Shown here in pieces: positions 52,561 to 61,724 of a DNA stretch of 64,000 nt. The stretch lies in NCBI RefSeq assembly GCF_001403635.1, contig NZ_LN879468.1:1178001-1242000 (forward strand), written 5' to 3'. Every line of letters starts with the position of its first letter. The first letter of the stretch is position 1. Position numbers and translations under genes: made by a program. This DNA is from Clostridium massiliamazoniense (GTDB lineage: Bacteria > Bacillota > Clostridia > Clostridiales > Clostridiaceae). The notes beneath the pieces were generated by a model, which saw only the letters and a program-made list of their open reading frames with translations, searched no databases and was not told where the DNA came from.

Positions 52561-53169
52561 CTAAAACCCTATTGAACTTAATATTTTATCTAATGAATCT
52601 TCACTTGGAAGATAATATAAACAAGTACTAAGGCTGTCACCAATAACTTTTAAATTTGTTTTTATCTCTAATATTTTATCTGCTTGTTGAAGACTTTCTA
52701 TAAATGCAGTTGTAAGTATAGCTCCTGTCATATCATGGGCTAATGCTGGAACAGAAGCTAACATTCTTATCCCAGTAAATTCAGATACTGCATTCATATA
52801 AGATGCTCCTATCATATTTCCTATTTCACATAGGACTGATTGTCCCATCTCACTCTCTTCAATTTCACCCTCATAATTTATTAAGGTTTTTATAACTTTT
52901 TTTGCTGTTTCCTCACTAAATGTAAATAATATATTTCCTGGTGCATCTCCAATAATCCTTATTAATACACCAATAACCACCTCCTCCAATGCTATTTTTT
53001 CATAAATTGTCTCAATGTCTATTATCTCTAAATAAGGAATATTTATATCTATTTCTGTGCTCAAAAGAGATGAAAGTGCATTAGCCCCATGGCCAGCTCC
53101 AATATTAAATATCTCCTTAACTGCATCTAAATGCATATCTGTTAATTTAGAATAATCCACTTTTACCAC
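52561..53169 (-). CDS. cheC: CheY-P phosphatase CheC
   Basis: 202 residues with two copies of the CheC phosphatase motif (KEIFNIGAGHGANALSSLL and CEIGNMIGASYMNAV, each with the conserved Glu and Asn). Works with CheD in adaptation. Confidence 0.95.
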   Translation of the reverse strand: MVKVDYSKLTDMHLDAVKEIFNIGAGHGANALSSLLSTEIDINIPYLEIIDIETIYEKIALEEVVIGVLIRIIGDAPGNILFTFSEETAKKVIKTLINYEGEIEESEMGQSVLCEIGNMIGASYMNAVSEFTGIRMLASVPALAHDMTGAILTTAFIESLQQADKILEIKTNLKVIGDSLSTCLYYLPSEDSLDKILSSIGF

Positions 53170-53182
53170 CCTTTTTTACTCA

Positions 53183-55168
53183 TTATATTAAAGCTGCTAC
53201 ATCTAAAATTAAGGTAACTAATCCATTTCCTAAAATAGTTGCTCCTATATATTCCTTTAGATTTTCTAAAGTTTTTCCTAAAGGCTTTATAACCACCTCT
53301 TGTTGCCCAAGTAAGCTATCAACTAAAAGTCCAACTTCCTTACTTCCTACTTTAACTATGATTATGAACTTCTTTGCGTTTTCGCTTGATTCAATTTCAA
53401 AAACTTCATTTAGCCTTATTAAAGGAATTATATTTTCTCTATAAATAACAACTTCTTTTCCATTAGTTTTCTTAATATCATCTTCTCTATAATCAATTAC
53501 TCTATCTATAAATCCTAAAGATATAGCAAAGTTCTCTTCTCCAACCTTAACAAGTAAAGCTTGTATTATTTGAAGCGTTAAAGGAAGCTTTATTATGAAG
53601 GTAGAACCTTTTCCCTCTTCACTATAAAGTTCTATAGTTCCTCCTAGGGCTGATATTTTTGTTTTTACAACATCCATACCAACTCCTCTTCCAGAAAGGT
53701 CTGTTACAACCTCATTCGTACTAAATCCTTGAGCAAAAATTAAATTCCTTATTTCATCTTCACTAAGTCCTTCAGTATTTATTCCAACCTTTTCTGCCTT
53801 AGCCTTTACCTTTGAAATATTAACCCCTGCACCATCATCTTCAACTTTAATTACAGCCTTAGTTCCCTCTTGATAAGCAGTAAGTTTTATTGTTCCTACA
53901 GGGCTTTTCCCTGCTTTTTCCCTATTTTCTCTACTTTCTATACCATGGTCTGCTGCATTTCTTAATAAGTGAATAAGTGGTTCACCAATTTCATCAATTA
54001 CGGTTCTATCAAGTTCTGTATCTTGCCCTTCTATAATAAAGTTTATTTCTTTCTTAAGATCTACAGCTACATCTCTAATCATTCTAGGAAATCTATTAAA
54101 AACAACCTCTAGAGGAAGCATCCTTATTTTCATCACTAAATCTTGTAAATCTGATGTAGTTCTTGCTACTTGCTCTAATATTTCATTAAGCTCCATAAAT
54201 CTATTATCATTATTCACTTGCTCTAATCTTGTTCTATGTATAACAAGCTCGGATACCATGTTCATAAGCTTATCTAATCTCTCTAAATCAACCCTAACTG
54301 ATTGATGAGCCTTACTACTCTTATTTGGAGTCTTTTTAGCTACATTCTTAGGCTTTTCTTTAACTTCTTCTTTCTTTTCTTCTATTTTTTTAACTTCTTC
54401 TTCTATTTTTTTCTCTACTAATTTATCTACTTCTAAAAGTTCTGTAGAATATCCATCAACCTCTGAAAGCCCTTCTAGAGTCTCATTTATTCTAGATTCT
54501 ATAGTTTCTGTTAATAAAATATACTCTAAAGTAAATTCAAAATTTTCAGCTTCTACATCTTCAGTTGATGGATAAGATTTTATTACTTCTCCAAGTTCCT
54601 CTAAATCCTTCAATATTAAAAATGCTCTTGCTGATTTTAATAAAGTATTTTTATCTAACTCTATTTTTATCTTAAAAGCTTCAAATCCTCTTTCTTTGGC
54701 TTGACTTATAATACTTAAGTCATATTCATTAAGTTCTAATAACTCCTTAGATTCAAAAATTTCAATTTCTTTTTCTTCTATATTTTCACTAGAAACCTTA
54801 ACTAATTCCTTCATTATTTCATTTATATTTACATCTGAATTTTCCTCTATGGAATTTTCAACATTATCAACCATTCTTTCTAAGCCATCTAAACATTTAA
54901 ATAACACAGTTACTACTTCAGCGGTTACATAGATTTCACCATCTCTAAACTTTGAAAGAACATCCTCCATTTTATGAGTTAATTCAGCTATATGATTAAA
55001 ACCCATAGTGGCAGCCATACCTTTCATAGTATGGGCAACTCTAAATATTTCACCTATTTTTTCAATATTTTCTGGTTCCTTTTCTAAATCTAAAAGACAG
55101 TCATTTAACATTTGTAAATTATCTTTTGATTCTTCAAGGAACATACTCATATATTGAGTTGTATCCAT
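53183..55168 (-). CDS. cheA: Chemotaxis histidine kinase CheA
   Basis: 661 residues. P1 HPt domain with phospho-His46 (VAHTMKGMAATMGF), a charged P2/linker (about 230-290), P3 dimerisation, P4 ATPase (HLLRNAADHGIE, DDGAGV, GRGVGMDVV) and C-terminal CheW-like P5. The standard domain order of a Gram-positive CheA. Confidence 0.97.
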   Translation of the reverse strand: MDTTQYMSMFLEESKDNLQMLNDCLLDLEKEPENIEKIGEIFRVAHTMKGMAATMGFNHIAELTHKMEDVLSKFRDGEIYVTAEVVTVLFKCLDGLERMVDNVENSIEENSDVNINEIMKELVKVSSENIEEKEIEIFESKELLELNEYDLSIISQAKERGFEAFKIKIELDKNTLLKSARAFLILKDLEELGEVIKSYPSTEDVEAENFEFTLEYILLTETIESRINETLEGLSEVDGYSTELLEVDKLVEKKIEEEVKKIEEKKEEVKEKPKNVAKKTPNKSSKAHQSVRVDLERLDKLMNMVSELVIHRTRLEQVNNDNRFMELNEILEQVARTTSDLQDLVMKIRMLPLEVVFNRFPRMIRDVAVDLKKEINFIIEGQDTELDRTVIDEIGEPLIHLLRNAADHGIESRENREKAGKSPVGTIKLTAYQEGTKAVIKVEDDGAGVNISKVKAKAEKVGINTEGLSEDEIRNLIFAQGFSTNEVVTDLSGRGVGMDVVKTKISALGGTIELYSEEGKGSTFIIKLPLTLQIIQALLVKVGEENFAISLGFIDRVIDYREDDIKKTNGKEVVIYRENIIPLIRLNEVFEIESSENAKKFIIIVKVGSKEVGLLVDSLLGQQEVVIKPLGKTLENLKEYIGATILGNGLVTLILDVAALI

Positions 55169-55180
55169 TAAATTCTCCCC

Positions 55181-55942
55181 CTAAATTTTTTTATATATAA
55201 AAGTTGATTCCTTTTCATATCCAAATTCCTTAAAATTATTTATGCTTTCAGTAGCTCCAACAAAAAATAATCCACCTTTATTTAAAGAATCTCCTATCTT
55301 TTTATATATAGATTTTTTAATATCATTATTAAAATAAATTACTACATTTCTACATAAAACTATGTGAAAATTATTATCATATTTATCTAATATTAAATCT
55401 GCTCTCTTGAATGTTACACACTTTTTAATATCCTCTGAAAGATAAAATTGTCCATTTTTTTCTCCAAAATACTTTTTATATGTTGATGGAATACTCTTTA
55501 ATTCGTTTTTTGTGTAAATTCCCTCTTTAGCAGCTTGTAAAATATTCTTATCAATATCAGTGCCTATAATCTTAAAATTACTATAACCATTTTCTTTCAA
55601 TAACATAGCAACAGAATATGGTTCACAACCTAATGAACAAGCAGCACTCCATATCTTTAACTTCTCTTTCTTATTTGGAAAGTTAGTATTTATACTTTTT
55701 TCTAAATTTTTATATAACTCAGGATTCCTAAAAAATTCTGTTACATTTATAGTTATAAAATCTAAAAATTTATTTCTATAACTTATATTTCTTTCCATAA
55801 CTTCTGTAAACTCTTTTAAACTTTTAATCTCTAATCTTCTCATTAGATTCTCTATTCTTCTTCTTAATTGCTCTTGCTTGTATCCTTCTAAATTAATCCC
55901 TAACTTTAAATGCACCCACTTGTAAAACTCCTTATATTCCAT
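55181..55942 (-). CDS. cheR: Chemotaxis receptor methyltransferase CheR
   Basis: 253 residues with the N-terminal helical domain and a SAM-binding domain (IWSAACSLGCEPYSVAMLL, IIGTDIDKNIL, IVLCRNVVIYF). The usual GEEPYS motif reads GCEPYS, a substitution at the first Glu; the rest looks functional. It methylates chemoreceptors. Confidence 0.94.
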   Translation of the reverse strand: MEYKEFYKWVHLKLGINLEGYKQEQLRRRIENLMRRLEIKSLKEFTEVMERNISYRNKFLDFITINVTEFFRNPELYKNLEKSINTNFPNKKEKLKIWSAACSLGCEPYSVAMLLKENGYSNFKIIGTDIDKNILQAAKEGIYTKNELKSIPSTYKKYFGEKNGQFYLSEDIKKCVTFKRADLILDKYDNNFHIVLCRNVVIYFNNDIKKSIYKKIGDSLNKGGLFFVGATESINNFKEFGYEKESTFIYKKI

Positions 55943-55949
55943 AGCTCAC

Positions 55950-56999
55950 CTATCCCTTAACTATTTTAGATATAACTTCAGCCATCTTTTCTAAAGGAAC
56001 AACTTCATCTATGCACCCTGTTTCATATGCTACTCTAGGCATTCCATATATTAATGAAGATTTCTCGTCCTGACTTATACAATATCCATTATTTTTTTTA
56101 GAAAAAGCAGTACCCTCTGCACCATCTCTTCCCATTCCTGTTAAAACTACTGTTAGCAATCCATCTCCATAGACTTCTGATGCCGTAATGAATAATTTAT
56201 CTACAGCTGGTCTTACTCCCCATAAAGGTGACTCCTTTGTTAGTGTTATTTTCTTACTCTTGTTTATTTCCATATGGTATCCGCCTGGAGCTATGTAAAC
56301 TACATTTCTGCCAATAATTTGTCCCTCAAAGCCTTCACAAACTCTAAGAGCACTATGTTTATCTAGTCTTTCTGAAAAAGTTTTAGTAAAACCAACAGGC
56401 ATATGTTGCACAATGAATATGGGAACACCTAAATCTTCTGGTAACTTTGTTATTATTTCATTTAAAGCTTTTGGTCCTCCTGTAGAAGCACCTATTGCTA
56501 CTGCTTGTATTTTCCCTTTATTTTTTTCTATTATATTTCCTGTAGTTTTTATTTTCCTTACTTCAATGTCTTTTGCTCTTCTTATATTATTTTTCTTTAC
56601 CTTTGCAAGAACTCTTATTTTACTAACTAAATCTTCCTTTATAGTTTTTAAATCTGAAGTTCTTTTAGATGGTTTTGAAATAAAATCTAAAGCACCTAAC
56701 CTTAAGCATTCAATTGTGGTTGTTGATGACTTAGTAGTCAATGAACTTACCATTAAAATTCTATAGGCCTCTTCTCTCTTATTTAGTTCCTTAAGAACTT
56801 CTATGCCATTCATATTATCCATTTCCACATCTAAAGTAATTAAATCTGGTTTTTCATATTCTAACTTCTTTAAAAGCTCTGTTCCGTTTCTAGCTACACC
56901 TATTACTTCTATATCATCTTCTTCATTTATCATATCTGATATAATTTTTCTTATTAATACAGAATCATCAACAACAATAACCTTTATTTTGCCATTCAT
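55950..56999 (-). CDS. cheB: Chemotaxis protein-glutamate methylesterase CheB
   Basis: 349 residues: receiver domain (VVDDSVLIRK, phospho-Asp57 in TLDVEMDNMNG), linker, and methylesterase domain with catalytic Ser in GASTGGPKAL, His in VQHMPVGFT and Asp in GMGRDGAEG. Removes methyl groups set by CheR. Confidence 0.96.
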   Translation of the reverse strand: MNGKIKVIVVDDSVLIRKIISDMINEEDDIEVIGVARNGTELLKKLEYEKPDLITLDVEMDNMNGIEVLKELNKREEAYRILMVSSLTTKSSTTTIECLRLGALDFISKPSKRTSDLKTIKEDLVSKIRVLAKVKKNNIRRAKDIEVRKIKTTGNIIEKNKGKIQAVAIGASTGGPKALNEIITKLPEDLGVPIFIVQHMPVGFTKTFSERLDKHSALRVCEGFEGQIIGRNVVYIAPGGYHMEINKSKKITLTKESPLWGVRPAVDKLFITASEVYGDGLLTVVLTGMGRDGAEGTAFSKKNNGYCISQDEKSSLIYGMPRVAYETGCIDEVVPLEKMAEVISKIVKG

Positions 57000-57002
57000 A
57001 GC

Positions 57003-57509
57003 TTAAATCCCCTTTTTAAACTTCTTTAATCTGTCATTTCCCACCATTTCTATAATAACTTCTCCTGTTTCTATATCTAATGTCATATTTCTTCCCTTAT
57101 TACCACCAACATCACTAGATACAAGAGGAATTTTATTTTCTACAAGAACTTCTTTTACCATTTCCACATTATTTTTGCCTATATCATTCATAATGCTATT
57201 ATCAGAAAAATTAAACATAGATGCACCACCAGCTATTTTTGCTTCTAACATTCTTTTATTAGCTCCTAATTTAACTAATTCTGAAATTAACAAAGGGATA
57301 GCTGTATCTGCAAATTTCATTTTATTTTTATTATTATTAAATTTTCTACTATCAGCTAACATTACATGGGCTAATCCACCTATTTTTTTATATTTATCAT
57401 ATATGGTTATACCAACACATGACCCTAAGCCTACAGTTGTTATTGCCCTAGAAGTCTTACTTACTTTTAAATCTGCTATGCCAACAGTGATCTTTTCAAC
57501 TTCTCCCAT
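57003..57509 (-). CDS. cheD: Chemoreceptor glutamine deamidase CheD
   Basis: 168 residues with catalytic Cys in GLGSCVGITIYD and His in GGLAHVMLADS; the family Thr follows. It converts receptor Gln to Glu and pairs with CheC. 3 bases separate it from cheB. Confidence 0.95.
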   Translation of the reverse strand: MGEVEKITVGIADLKVSKTSRAITTVGLGSCVGITIYDKYKKIGGLAHVMLADSRKFNNNKNKMKFADTAIPLLISELVKLGANKRMLEAKIAGGASMFNFSDNSIMNDIGKNNVEMVKEVLVENKIPLVSSDVGGNKGRNMTLDIETGEVIIEMVGNDRLKKFKKGI

Positions 57510-57544
57510 AACATTCTCACTTTCAAATTAAAAACTTATTCTAT

Positions 57545-57964
57545 TCAAGCAATGCTGAGAATTTTTTCTACATCTAAAAGTATCACTAATCTTCCTTCAA
57601 AATTAACTACTCCACTAAAAAAATTCCCTTCTTTAAAAGCTAATTGTGGTATACTTTTTTTATTTTCTAAATTTAAATCTATAATTTTTGAAATCCCATT
57701 AGTTTTTAAAGCTACTTTTTTATCTTCCTTAGTCACTATTATTAAAGTAAGTTCTTCTTCATCTCTTTCCTCAATAGAAAAGAGTTTAGCTAAGTTTACA
57801 ACATTTAAAACAGTATCTGAATAATCTATTATACCTTCTACAAAATATTCTTTTTCTGGAATAAGAGTTATACGACATTGGTTTAATATCCTATGAATCT
57901 CTTTTATACTTATAGCAAATTCACTTCCTGCAATATTAAATATTAATATTTTTTCATAATCCAT
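57545..57964 (-). CDS. cheW: CheW-like chemotaxis adaptor, first gene of the cluster
   Basis: 139 residues with a CheW domain only (ILIFNIAGSEFAISIKEIHRIL, FFSGVVNFEGRLVILLDVEKIL). The start is set at the ATG after AGGGAG; a TTG six codons upstream lies before the Shine-Dalgarno. It diverges from the second cheW at 51766, so it may couple a different receptor set. Confidence 0.9.
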   Translation of the reverse strand: MDYEKILIFNIAGSEFAISIKEIHRILNQCRITLIPEKEYFVEGIIDYSDTVLNVVNLAKLFSIEERDEEELTLIIVTKEDKKVALKTNGISKIIDLNLENKKSIPQLAFKEGNFFSGVVNFEGRLVILLDVEKILSIA

Positions 57965-58290
57965 TTTTTTCTCCCTAAGCAACTAAATTACTTTAATATT
58001 TATCAAAATTAATATAAAGTTTTTTAACATTTAAAATATCGACCATAAAATAACACTACTTAAGATTTATTTATATTATACTTTCATTTATTTAATAAAA
58101 TAACATTTTAACTAATTATATACTAAAATAATACCAAATTGGATATTCTTTCTCCATAGTTTAAGTATATTTTTTACTTATATTTAACTATTTACTAATT
58201 TCTTTTTTTTAAAATCTATATTTCTTTTTTACTTATCCTTATATACTCTATAATTTTAAAACGAAAGTAAAAATATTTAAATTTAAACTA
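57965..58290. other. Intergenic region between cheW and the bacteriocin-like pseudogene
   Basis: 326 AT-rich bases. It holds the che promoter at 58037-58063; nothing else is seen. Confidence 0.6.
58037..58063 (-). promoter_or_regulatory. Sigma-D promoter of the che operon
   Basis: TAAGTAGT (58056-58063), 11 bases, GTCGATAT (58037-58044) on the minus strand, about 70 bases upstream of cheW. Confidence 0.65.
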
Positions 58291-58568
58291 TTAGTTATAA
58301 AAAAAACTATCTTTGTATCTATGAGTTCTTCTTGTAGTATTGCCAGCTTTTGAACTAATAGCCTTTATATAATCATGATATTGATAACATTGTGAATCTC
58401 CAGAAATTATTTTTCCTAATGAATTATTTGTTACTCAATGATTTAACTTATACCTCCATTTTATCGAATATTTTATAGAACTTTAGCTTCTTTAGCTGTT
58501 GTTGACATAGGTAATGACATGATTGCAAATAAAGCAGATATAGCTATAGTTTTAAATGATTTTTTCAT
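58291..58568 (-). pseudogene. Broken lactococcin-972-like bacteriocin gene
   Basis: A strong GAGGAGG and an ATG at 58568 start an ideal signal peptide (MKKSFKTIAISALFAIMSL to TTAKEA), but the frame stops after 31 residues (58473). In the +2 frame downstream, after one further stop, the sequence continues WRYKLNH, then SGDSQCYQYHDYIK, ending RYKDSFFYN. The spacing of Trp-x-Tyr, Tyr-x-x-His and the FYY-like end recalls lactococcin 972. The adjacent FtsX-like permeases and ABC ATPase remnant are the usual partners. Frameshift and stop codons make it a decayed gene; the family call is inferred. Confidence 0.6.
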
Positions 58569-58706
58569 AAAATAACCTCCTCAAATTACAACTTCCGTTT
58601 TTTATTAAAATAACATAATATTTCTAAATTAGTATTATTATTTAAAATAATGTAAAATATTATATATAACTGTATTTTAATGGAATGATTAATTAGGAGG
58701 TGTAGC

Positions 58707-59753
58707 ATGAATAAAAAGCTAAATTCAAAATTATCAAATTATTTTTTTATTATTTCTTGTTCAATAATCACTTTACTATTCTCAATAAGTGTTTCATCAA
58801 TTACTGAAGAGATAAAAAAATATAAAATCAATAATCCTAAATATAATAAACAAATTACTTTTCCAGATAAATCCAATATCTATTTAAATGATTTATATGA
58901 AATATTAAAGGATAGAAATATAACTATTAAATTACAAAAATATAGAGAAGATGATATGATTGTAGAAACATATTTAAATATTAATGATATGTTTTATAAT
59001 CAATATATAGAAAGTACAGAATTAATTTCATTAAAACACTTTAGAGAAAATACCAATTGGGTAATATTTAGTAATACCTTTAATGGAAATAAAACTTTAG
59101 ATATAAAATTAGAAAATGGAATAATAAAAAACATCCACTTAGATGAGTTTGGAAAAATTTATTCCAATGAAGGCAAGATGATTATTAATAATCATCTTTT
59201 TAACCAATATATAAAAAATAAATCCTTAAGTGAAAAAGATATAAATATAGTTTTGTCTGGAGATGAAAAAGAAATACAAAATTGTATAAAAATAATACAA
59301 AACTCTTTATTAAATAGTAATACTACACTTAAAATAAATGATTATTTTTCATATGATACATCAACTGAATGGAAAGGCCTTATTTTTTCACTAATATTAA
59401 TATTTTTAATCTCATTTTTAAATACTATTGGAATTTCTTATTTCTTAGTAAAAAATATAGAAAAAGAAATAATTATAAAAAAGGTTGTTGGAGCATCTAA
59501 TTTTAACATTATCAAAGAGTTTTTTCTTTATTTTAATAAAATAGCTATAAAGTCTTTTTTTATAGCTATAATATCTCATTTAGCACTTAATTTTATTAGT
59601 AATGGATACTTAGGAAATATGAAAATATCAATGAATTTTTTTAATTTATTAATGTCATTTATTTTTATAATAACTTTCTCCATTATATCAATAATACCTT
59701 TTTTAGTTTATATAATAAAAATTGAACCTGTATTAATTACTAGGAGGAATTAG
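58707..59753 (+). CDS. FtsX-like permease, first of a pair (bacteriocin-associated type)
   Basis: 348 residues: N-terminal membrane segment (about 12-30), a large extracellular domain, then three segments (about 224-247, 277-299, 312-340) with the FtsX-type cytoplasmic stretch KKVVGASNFNIIKEF. Start ATG follows AGGAGGTG. It resembles half of the seven-membrane-span protein that accompanies lactococcin-972-type bacteriocins. The following permease begins 5 bases downstream. Probably export or self-immunity; now without a working ATPase nearby. Confidence 0.8.
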   Translation: MNKKLNSKLSNYFFIISCSIITLLFSISVSSITEEIKKYKINNPKYNKQITFPDKSNIYLNDLYEILKDRNITIKLQKYREDDMIVETYLNINDMFYNQYIESTELISLKHFRENTNWVIFSNTFNGNKTLDIKLENGIIKNIHLDEFGKIYSNEGKMIINNHLFNQYIKNKSLSEKDINIVLSGDEKEIQNCIKIIQNSLLNSNTTLKINDYFSYDTSTEWKGLIFSLILIFLISFLNTIGISYFLVKNIEKEIIIKKVVGASNFNIIKEFFLYFNKIAIKSFFIAIISHLALNFISNGYLGNMKISMNFFNLLMSFIFIITFSIISIIPFLVYIIKIEPVLITRRN

Positions 59754-59758
59754 ATGCA

Positions 59759-61018
59759 ATGTATACTTTGAAAAGAATAAAAAAAATGGGGTACTTAGTA
59801 ATAATAATATTATTACAGTTATCATTATCATTATCTATAATAAATAATAGTAGTAATCTATTGCTATCAAATAAAAAAAAGAAAAATGGAATAGAATCAT
59901 TATTTAATATAAATAAATCATATTTAGTTAGGTTAATTCCTATAAATAGTTTTGATGATGTAGATGAAAATTTTGATTACTTTGAGTCTTTTATAGTTGC
60001 CAATGAAAATTATGATATATTTTCTAATTTAAAAAGAAATAATCTAATAAAAAATGATTTTATTTACTATCCAAGTATTATGCCAATAAAAGCAATAAAT
60101 CTAGAGAAGCTCCCAGAAAAATATAAAAATCTATCAGAAGAAAAAAGGATGGAAGCATTATCTAAAATAGTGGTAAATGATAGTTTTTTAAATAAAAACA
60201 ATATAAAGGTTTCAGAGGGAAGAACTTTAACTATAGAAGATACAAAAAAAGACTATAAAAATGATGTAATACCAATTTTATTAGGCAGTGACTTTAAAGG
60301 ACTTTTTAAAATAGGTGATAAGATAGAAACAACAAATTACTCAACCACAAATGATATAGATAATATAATCTTTGAAGTTGTTGGTATAATGGAAGAATAT
60401 GCCATACCAGCAACAACTGCATACGGAAATGCTTTTGCAAGCAGTGTATTATTAGGTAATGCCTTCACTGTAATTCCAACAGTTGATAATTTCATTTCAT
60501 TATCTTATGGGGCTGCCATAGGAGATTGTGGTGTTATATTAGAAATAAATGATAATACATCAATAAAATATATAAAAGATTATTTAAATGAGAATTTTAA
60601 TAAACTAGGATTTAAGGTTGAGATATCAGATATGGGAATGCTTAATAATGTTGCTTTAAATTTAACTAGGGATTATAAATCTTCGTTATTTTTAGGCATA
60701 ATATTATGCATATTATCTATAATAGGAACAATATGTATACTACTTGGAGTTATTAAAGAGAGAAAAAAGGAATTTGCTATAAAGTTAATTAACGGTACTA
60801 CTATAAATAATATAATTGAAGAATTTGTAAAGGAACTCCTTACAATTTGTACTTTAGCAAGTATAATTTCTATAATTCTTTCCATAGGAAAGATACCATA
60901 TATTCCCATATTATTATTAAATCTAGCTTGCATAACTTTAATCGTAATAACAATATCGATTTTACCTATACACTATTTAAAAACTTTAAAGCTAATAGAA
61001 TTATTAAAAGAAAGATAG
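59759..61018 (+). CDS. FtsX-like permease, second of the pair
   Basis: 419 residues with an N-terminal membrane segment (about 9-27), a long extracellular part, and three C-terminal segments around 306-410 with the FtsX-type loop KERKKEFAIKLINGTTINNIIEEF. Its Shine-Dalgarno AGGAGG lies within the end of the first permease gene, and a nearer ATG (59754) ends after 5 codons. Together the two equal the size of the usual one-piece permease. Confidence 0.8.
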   Translation: MYTLKRIKKMGYLVIIILLQLSLSLSIINNSSNLLLSNKKKKNGIESLFNINKSYLVRLIPINSFDDVDENFDYFESFIVANENYDIFSNLKRNNLIKNDFIYYPSIMPIKAINLEKLPEKYKNLSEEKRMEALSKIVVNDSFLNKNNIKVSEGRTLTIEDTKKDYKNDVIPILLGSDFKGLFKIGDKIETTNYSTTNDIDNIIFEVVGIMEEYAIPATTAYGNAFASSVLLGNAFTVIPTVDNFISLSYGAAIGDCGVILEINDNTSIKYIKDYLNENFNKLGFKVEISDMGMLNNVALNLTRDYKSSLFLGIILCILSIIGTICILLGVIKERKKEFAIKLINGTTINNIIEEFVKELLTICTLASIISIILSIGKIPYIPILLLNLACITLIVITISILPIHYLKTLKLIELLKER

Positions 61019-61026
61019 GAGAAATA

Positions 61027-61214
61027 ATGATTAAATTAAATAATATACGCAAAGTATATAATAAAGATAAATCAACTAAGTTTACAGCATTAAATCATAT
61101 CAATATTGAAATAAAAAAGGAAGTATAGCTCAAAAGTGTCATAGGATAATTTCCTTAGAAGATGGCATTATTATTTCAGATATTCAGAATAAACATAAAG
61201 TATTAGATAATTAA
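61027..61214 (+). pseudogene. ABC transporter ATP-binding gene with internal deletion
   Basis: The start (MIKLNNIRKVYNKD, AGGAG upstream) is the N-terminal strand of an ABC ATPase and stops 33 codons later. In another frame directly after comes IAQKCHRIISLEDGIIISD, the family's C-terminal end after the H-loop. About 160-170 codons with Walker A, signature, Walker B and H-loop are missing, and the join is out of frame. It follows the permeases by 8 bases. Confidence 0.85.
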
Positions 61215-61286
61215 TTTTTTTGAATCATAAATTTATACTTTTAAATCCTTAATATATTATACAAACTTGTAAGTATACTATTAAAG

Positions 61287-61342
61287 AAAAAGAAGAGTAT
61301 CCTTATAGTAGAATTAAATTCTATTATAAGATACTCTCTTTT
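61287..61342. terminator. Bidirectional terminator between ABC remnant and DUF1292 gene
   Basis: GAGTATC and TTATAGTAGAATT pair with AATTCTATTATAA and GATACTC; A-rich and T-rich flanks exist on both sides, so it can work for both convergent transcripts. Confidence 0.85.
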
Positions 61343-61346
61343 AAAA

Positions 61347-61724
61347 CTATTCAGCTAATTCTTCTTCATAGTATTTTTTTACTTCTTCAAATTCATCTTC
61401 ATCTGGAACTATAAGTTCTCCTTCTTCTTCATCACCAACAGCTTTAAATAAGAAAACTTCTCCATCTGGATCTTCAACTAAAATATATTCATTTTCTTTA
61501 TACTCAAAACTATCAACTATATCACAAGTTACTATAGTTCCATCTTCTTTTTCTAAATCAACAACTAAATGTTGGAATTCTTCTTCTCCATGTCCGTGGT
61601 CATGTCCACATCCACATCCTTCTCCGTTACCGTGACCTTTTCCACCGCAACATCCTTCACTTCCGTGCTCGTGATGGCCTTTTCCTCCACAGCATTCATG
61701 TTCATGTAATTCTTTTTCTGACAT
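61347..61724 (-). CDS. DUF1292 protein with Cys/His-rich N-terminal extension
   Basis: 125 residues. The C-terminal ~75 are a DUF1292 domain (HLVVDLEKEDGTIVTCDIVDSFEYKENEYIL), a small acidic fold of unknown function found in most Firmicutes. The first 46 residues hold 6 Cys (11, 12, 25, 26, 37, 39) and 9 His in CCGGKGH-type repeats, which strongly suggests metal binding, perhaps nickel, zinc or copper. AGGGAGG precedes the ATG. Single gene with bidirectional terminator. Metal handling is inferred from composition only. Confidence 0.88.
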   Translation of the reverse strand: MSEKELHEHECCGGKGHHEHGSEGCCGGKGHGNGEGCGCGHDHGHGEEEFQHLVVDLEKEDGTIVTCDIVDSFEYKENEYILVEDPDGEVFLFKAVGDEEEGELIVPDEDEFEEVKKYYEEELAE

